The translations under genes were made by a program, and so were the position numbers. This document shows positions 8,944 through 10,891 of a stretch of 10,891 nt of DNA, one piece after another (within the stretch, counting starts at the first letter, position 1; the number at the start of each line of letters is the position of its first letter). Origin of the DNA: CAZTDU01 sp050248795 (GTDB lineage: Bacteria > Pseudomonadota > Gammaproteobacteria > Burkholderiales > SG8-39); assembly GCA_050248795.1 (NCBI GenBank), contig JBFWRS010000074.1, positions 1-10,891 on the forward strand, written 5' to 3'. The notes under the pieces were generated by a model that saw only the letters and a program-made list of their open reading frames with translations, did not search any database and was not told the origin of the DNA.

Positions 8944-8981
8944 GCCCCCACGGGATGAATGAACCGCAACAGGAGACGAAC

Positions 8982-9782
8982 ATGTACGCATTCAAGTATC
9001 ACCGCGCTTCCAGCGTGAACGAAGCAGCCGCCCTGGTCGGCAAGAACGCCGACGCCAAGATCCTCGCCGGCGGCCAGAGCCTGGTGCAGGCGATGAAGCT
9101 GCGCCTCGCGCAGCCCTCGGACCTGGTCGACCTGGGTACCATCGCGGACCTGAAGACGCTGAAGGCGGACGACAAGGCGGTAGTCGTCGGCGCGATGGTT
9201 CGCCACGCCGAAGTGGCGGGCTCTTCCAGCGTGAAGAAGGCGATCCCGGCGCTCGCCGCGCTCGCCGGCATGATCGGCGACCGGCAGGTGCGCAACATGG
9301 GCACCATCGGCGGCTCGCTCGCCAATAGCGACCCGGCGGCTGACTACCCGGCCGCGGTGATGGGCCTGGGCGCGACGATCACCACCAACAAGGGCAAGCA
9401 CGAGGCGGACAAGTTCTTCAAGGGCCTCTTTGAGACCGCGCTCGCGCCCGGCGAGATCATCACCAGCGTGTCCTTCCCGGTGCCCAAGCGCGCCGCCTAC
9501 ATGAAGTTCAAGAACCCGGCGTCGCGCTTCGCCATCGTCGGCGTCTTCGTCGCCGACTTCGGCGGCGGCAACGTGCGCGTCGGCGTCACCGGCGCCGGCG
9601 GCTGCGCGTTCCGGCAGGCCGACATGGAGAAGGCGCTCGCCGCCAAGTTCGCCCCCGAGTCGGTGGCAGGCATCAAGGTAAGCGACAAGGGCCTGAACAG
9701 CGACCTGCACGCCTCGGCCGAGTATCGCGCGCACCTGGTCACGGTGATGGCGAAGCGCGCGGTGGAGGCGGCGCTCAAGTAA
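8982..9782 (+). CDS. coxM: CoxM-like FAD-binding medium subunit
   Basis: This subunit carries FAD and passes electrons from the iron-sulfur subunit to the final acceptor, a quinone or another carrier. The 266 residues match the usual size. The FAD-binding segments are KILAGGQSLVQAMKLRLA (26-43) and MGTIGGSLANSDPAADYPA (106-124), both typical of the family. The C-terminal CO-dehydrogenase flavoprotein domain covers about 165-266. The frame is open to an ATG at 8955, but the ATG at 8982 is chosen because AGGAGA (8971-8976) sits 5 bases before it and homologs begin MYxFxYHR. It is the last gene of the unit: a strong terminator starts about 20 bp after the stop. None of coxD, coxE, coxF or coxG follows. 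Confidence 0.95.
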   Translation: MYAFKYHRASSVNEAAALVGKNADAKILAGGQSLVQAMKLRLAQPSDLVDLGTIADLKTLKADDKAVVVGAMVRHAEVAGSSSVKKAIPALAALAGMIGDRQVRNMGTIGGSLANSDPAADYPAAVMGLGATITTNKGKHEADKFFKGLFETALAPGEIITSVSFPVPKRAAYMKFKNPASRFAIVGVFVADFGGGNVRVGVTGAGGCAFRQADMEKALAAKFAPESVAGIKVSDKGLNSDLHASAEYRAHLVTVMAKRAVEAALK

Positions 9783-9801
9783 TCGGCAGGAAGCACCAAC
9801 G

Positions 9802-9829
9802 AAAAAGCCCGCAGTTGCGGGCTTTTTTT
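9802..9829. terminator. Bidirectional rho-independent terminator
   Basis: A 6-bp GC stem GCCCGC (9807-9812) / GCGGGC (9817-9822) with loop AGTT is flanked by A5 on the left and T7 on the right. The T7 run terminates coxSLM on the plus strand. The A5 run reads as T5 on the minus strand, so the same hairpin can terminate the convergent minus-strand gene that ends at 9843. Confidence 0.92.
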
Positions 9830-9842
9830 CTGTCGTCGATCC

Positions 9843-10247
9843 TCAGGGCTTGCGGTGGGGCATCATCCCCGGCTTGGGGCCGCGGCCGTGGCGCTGGCCG
9901 GATCGTTTGCCCGGCTTGCCGCCGCCGGGCTGCTGGCCCTGCCGACGCGCCTGGTCGGGTCGCCTGCCCTGATCCTGGCGCATCCCGGGTGGCTGGCGGT
10001 TCTGATCCGGCTGCCCGATCGGCGCGCGATTCCCTGGCGCAAGTTCGATCTCCAGGTCGATGATTTCGTCCCAAACGGCGTCCGAGCGCTCGCGCTCGGG
10101 GATGGCAAGCAGTTCACGCAGGCGGCGGCGAGGATCCGGGCCGCGCGCTTCCTCGGGCTTGGCTTCCACTGCGGGGGCGTCCGGTGCCGGGGCGTCCGGT
10201 GCCGGGGCGTCCGCGGGCTGGTCTGGCGATGGCTGTTCTTCGTTCAT
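9843..10247 (-). CDS. Hypothetical low-complexity protein with a short conserved-looking core
   Basis: I do not recognise a named family. The 134 residues have three parts: an acidic Pro/Ala-rich head with APDAP repeats (about 7-35), a charged helical core (about 38-72: DPRRRLRELLAIPERERSD, then AVWDEIIDLEIELAPGNR), and a basic tail rich in Gln, Gly, Arg and Pro (about 74-134). Head and tail are probably disordered; the tail could bind nucleic acid, which is inference from composition only. No membrane segment or signal peptide is seen. The ATG at 10247 gives a start matching the composition; the same frame runs upstream into panE but only as a shadow. It lies 14 bp after panE on the same strand. 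No Shine-Dalgarno is visible, and a CATAAT box lies 6 bases before the start. Confidence 0.72.
   Translation of the reverse strand: MNEEQPSPDQPADAPAPDAPAPDAPAVEAKPEEARGPDPRRRLRELLAIPERERSDAVWDEIIDLEIELAPGNRAPIGQPDQNRQPPGMRQDQGRRPDQARRQGQQPGGGKPGKRSGQRHGRGPKPGMMPHRKP
10174..10213. repeat. Tandem 15-bp repeat coding for APDAP
   Basis: GGGGCGTCCGGTGCC (plus strand) is present as two perfect copies (10174-10188, 10189-10203) and a third partial copy of 10 bases (10204-10213). It lies inside the hypothetical 134-aa gene and produces its Ala-Pro-Asp-Ala-Pro repeats. Being a multiple of three, copy-number change would not break the frame. Confidence 0.85.
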
Positions 10248-10253
10248 ACCGTC

Positions 10254-10259
10254 ATTATG
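10254..10259 (-). promoter_or_regulatory. Candidate -10 box before the 134-aa gene
   Basis: The minus strand reads CATAAT, one mismatch from TATAAT, in the 14-bp gap after panE. Six bases separate it from the ATG, so a start here would produce a leaderless mRNA. No good -35 is found (GAGGCG at 17 bp), so this is weak. Confidence 0.25.
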
Positions 10260-10261
10260 GA

Positions 10262-10891
10262 CTACCCGCGCGCCCGCGCCTCGAGCAGCTTCACCAGCGC
10301 GTAAAGCGCCCGGTTGGCCGGCGTCGGCACGCGCAGCGCCTCGCCGCGCCGCGCGACGTAGCCGTTCAGGTGCTCGATCTCGGTGGGTTTGCCCCGCGCC
10401 AGGTCCTGGGCGGTGGACGAGTACTGCCCGGGCATGGCATCGGCGATGCGGTACACCCTCGCAAGCGTGTCCGGCGCCATCTTCACGCCGCCCGCTTTCG
10501 CCACCGCCAGGCATTCCTCGACCACGTCGCGCATCAGCTCGCGCACCCCGGCGCCCTTGACCATCGCACCGTACGGCGCCTGCGCGATCGCCGAGATCGC
10601 GTTGTAGGCGCAGTTCACCACCAGCTTCAGCCACAGGTCCCCGGCAATGTTGTCCGAGATCGCCACCGGCACGCCGGCCGGCTCGAACAGCTGCTTGACC
10701 AGGGCCAGCGACGCCGCGGACGCCCTCGCATCGAGCGCGCCGATGACCAGGTCGCCACGGCCGTGGTGCTTCAGGTGGCCCGGCCCGGCCATCTCGGTGG
10801 CGACGTACACCACCGCCGGGATCACCGGCTGCGTCACGCGTGCCTGGATGCGCTCGGCGTTGTCGACGCCGTTCTGCAGGTTGAGGACGAT
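10262..10891 (-). CDS. panE: 2-dehydropantoate 2-reductase, PanE/ApbA family (5' end beyond window)
   Basis: This family reduces ketopantoate to pantoate with NADPH in pantothenate and coenzyme A synthesis, in the cytoplasm. The 209 visible residues are the C-terminal two thirds; the N-terminal Rossmann GxGxxG part lies outside the window. Visible landmarks are VLNLQNGVDNAERI at the edge, the catalytic-lysine block AGDLWLKLVVNCAYNAISAI, and the substrate-binding block EIEHLNGYVARRGEALRVPTPANRALYALV, all characteristic. The gene is on the minus strand and ends in TAG, 14 bp before the 134-aa gene. Many genomes carry several PanE/ApbA paralogs with other 2-oxoacid substrates, so ketopantoate is likely but not certain. 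An internal GTG at 10837 is not the start, because the homologous frame continues to the window edge. Confidence 0.9.
   Translation of the reverse strand: MVLNLQNGVDNAERIQARVTQPVIPAVVYVATEMAGPGHLKHHGRGDLVIGALDARASAASLALVKQLFEPAGVPVAISDNIAGDLWLKLVVNCAYNAISAIAQAPYGAMVKGAGVRELMRDVVEECLAVAKAGGVKMAPDTLARVYRIADAMPGQYSSTAQDLARGKPTEIEHLNGYVARRGEALRVPTPANRALYALVKLLEARARG

Noticed and set aside
8955..8981. A 9-residue N-terminal extension of CoxM from the ATG at 8955.
   Set aside because: AGGAGA is placed for the ATG at 8982, and the family begins MYxFxYHR.
10248..10634. Upstream extension of the 134-aa gene into panE, giving a 263-residue frame.
   Set aside because: The added part is a shadow frame of panE with unnatural composition; the ATG at 10247 begins sequence with the expected composition.

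Overview
This is a GC-rich, gene-dense bacterial window. The glyA-nrdR pair, the proteobacterial style of the LTA-synthase-like sulfatase and PAP2 phosphatase, and the short spacings suggest a proteobacterium, most likely a betaproteobacterium. That placement is inferred from protein style and gene order only. No rRNA, tRNA, CRISPR array, insertion sequence or attachment site was seen. No stretch over 300 bases lacks a gene; the longest gaps are about 185 bp (3077-3261) and 144 bp (5933-6076).

Layout. (1) Positions 1-3076, minus strand: xdhC, mocA, glyA and nrdR (nrdR cut by the window edge) lie head to tail with overlaps or gaps of at most 23 bp. (2) Positions 3077-3261: a divergent intergenic region with two promoter candidates, a small palindrome and a perfect 12-bp tandem duplication. 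(3) Positions 3262-5932, plus strand: an LTA-synthase/OpgB-type membrane sulfatase overlaps a PAP2-family phosphatase by 14 bp. (4) Positions 6077-9782, plus strand: a three-subunit molybdenum hydroxylase in the order coxS-coxL-coxM. Its large subunit carries AYRGAGR, the form II signature, so it is a form II (CODH-like) enzyme of uncertain substrate. (5) Positions 9802-9829: a strong terminator that appears bidirectional. (6) Positions 9843-10891, minus strand: a low-complexity 134-aa protein of unknown function and a 5'-truncated ketopantoate reductase (panE-like).

How the genes fit together. MocA (MPT cytidylyltransferase) and XdhC (cofactor sulfuration/insertion chaperone) are the maturation steps that a CoxL-type subunit with molybdopterin cytosine dinucleotide needs, so they probably serve coxSLM although they lie about 3 kb away on the other strand. 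The two envelope genes separate the two halves. The usual coxD/E/F/G accessory genes are absent, and a terminator closes the unit right after coxM. glyA-nrdR (one-carbon metabolism and control of ribonucleotide reductase) is a housekeeping pair downstream of the maturation genes, possibly with its own promoter just before glyA.
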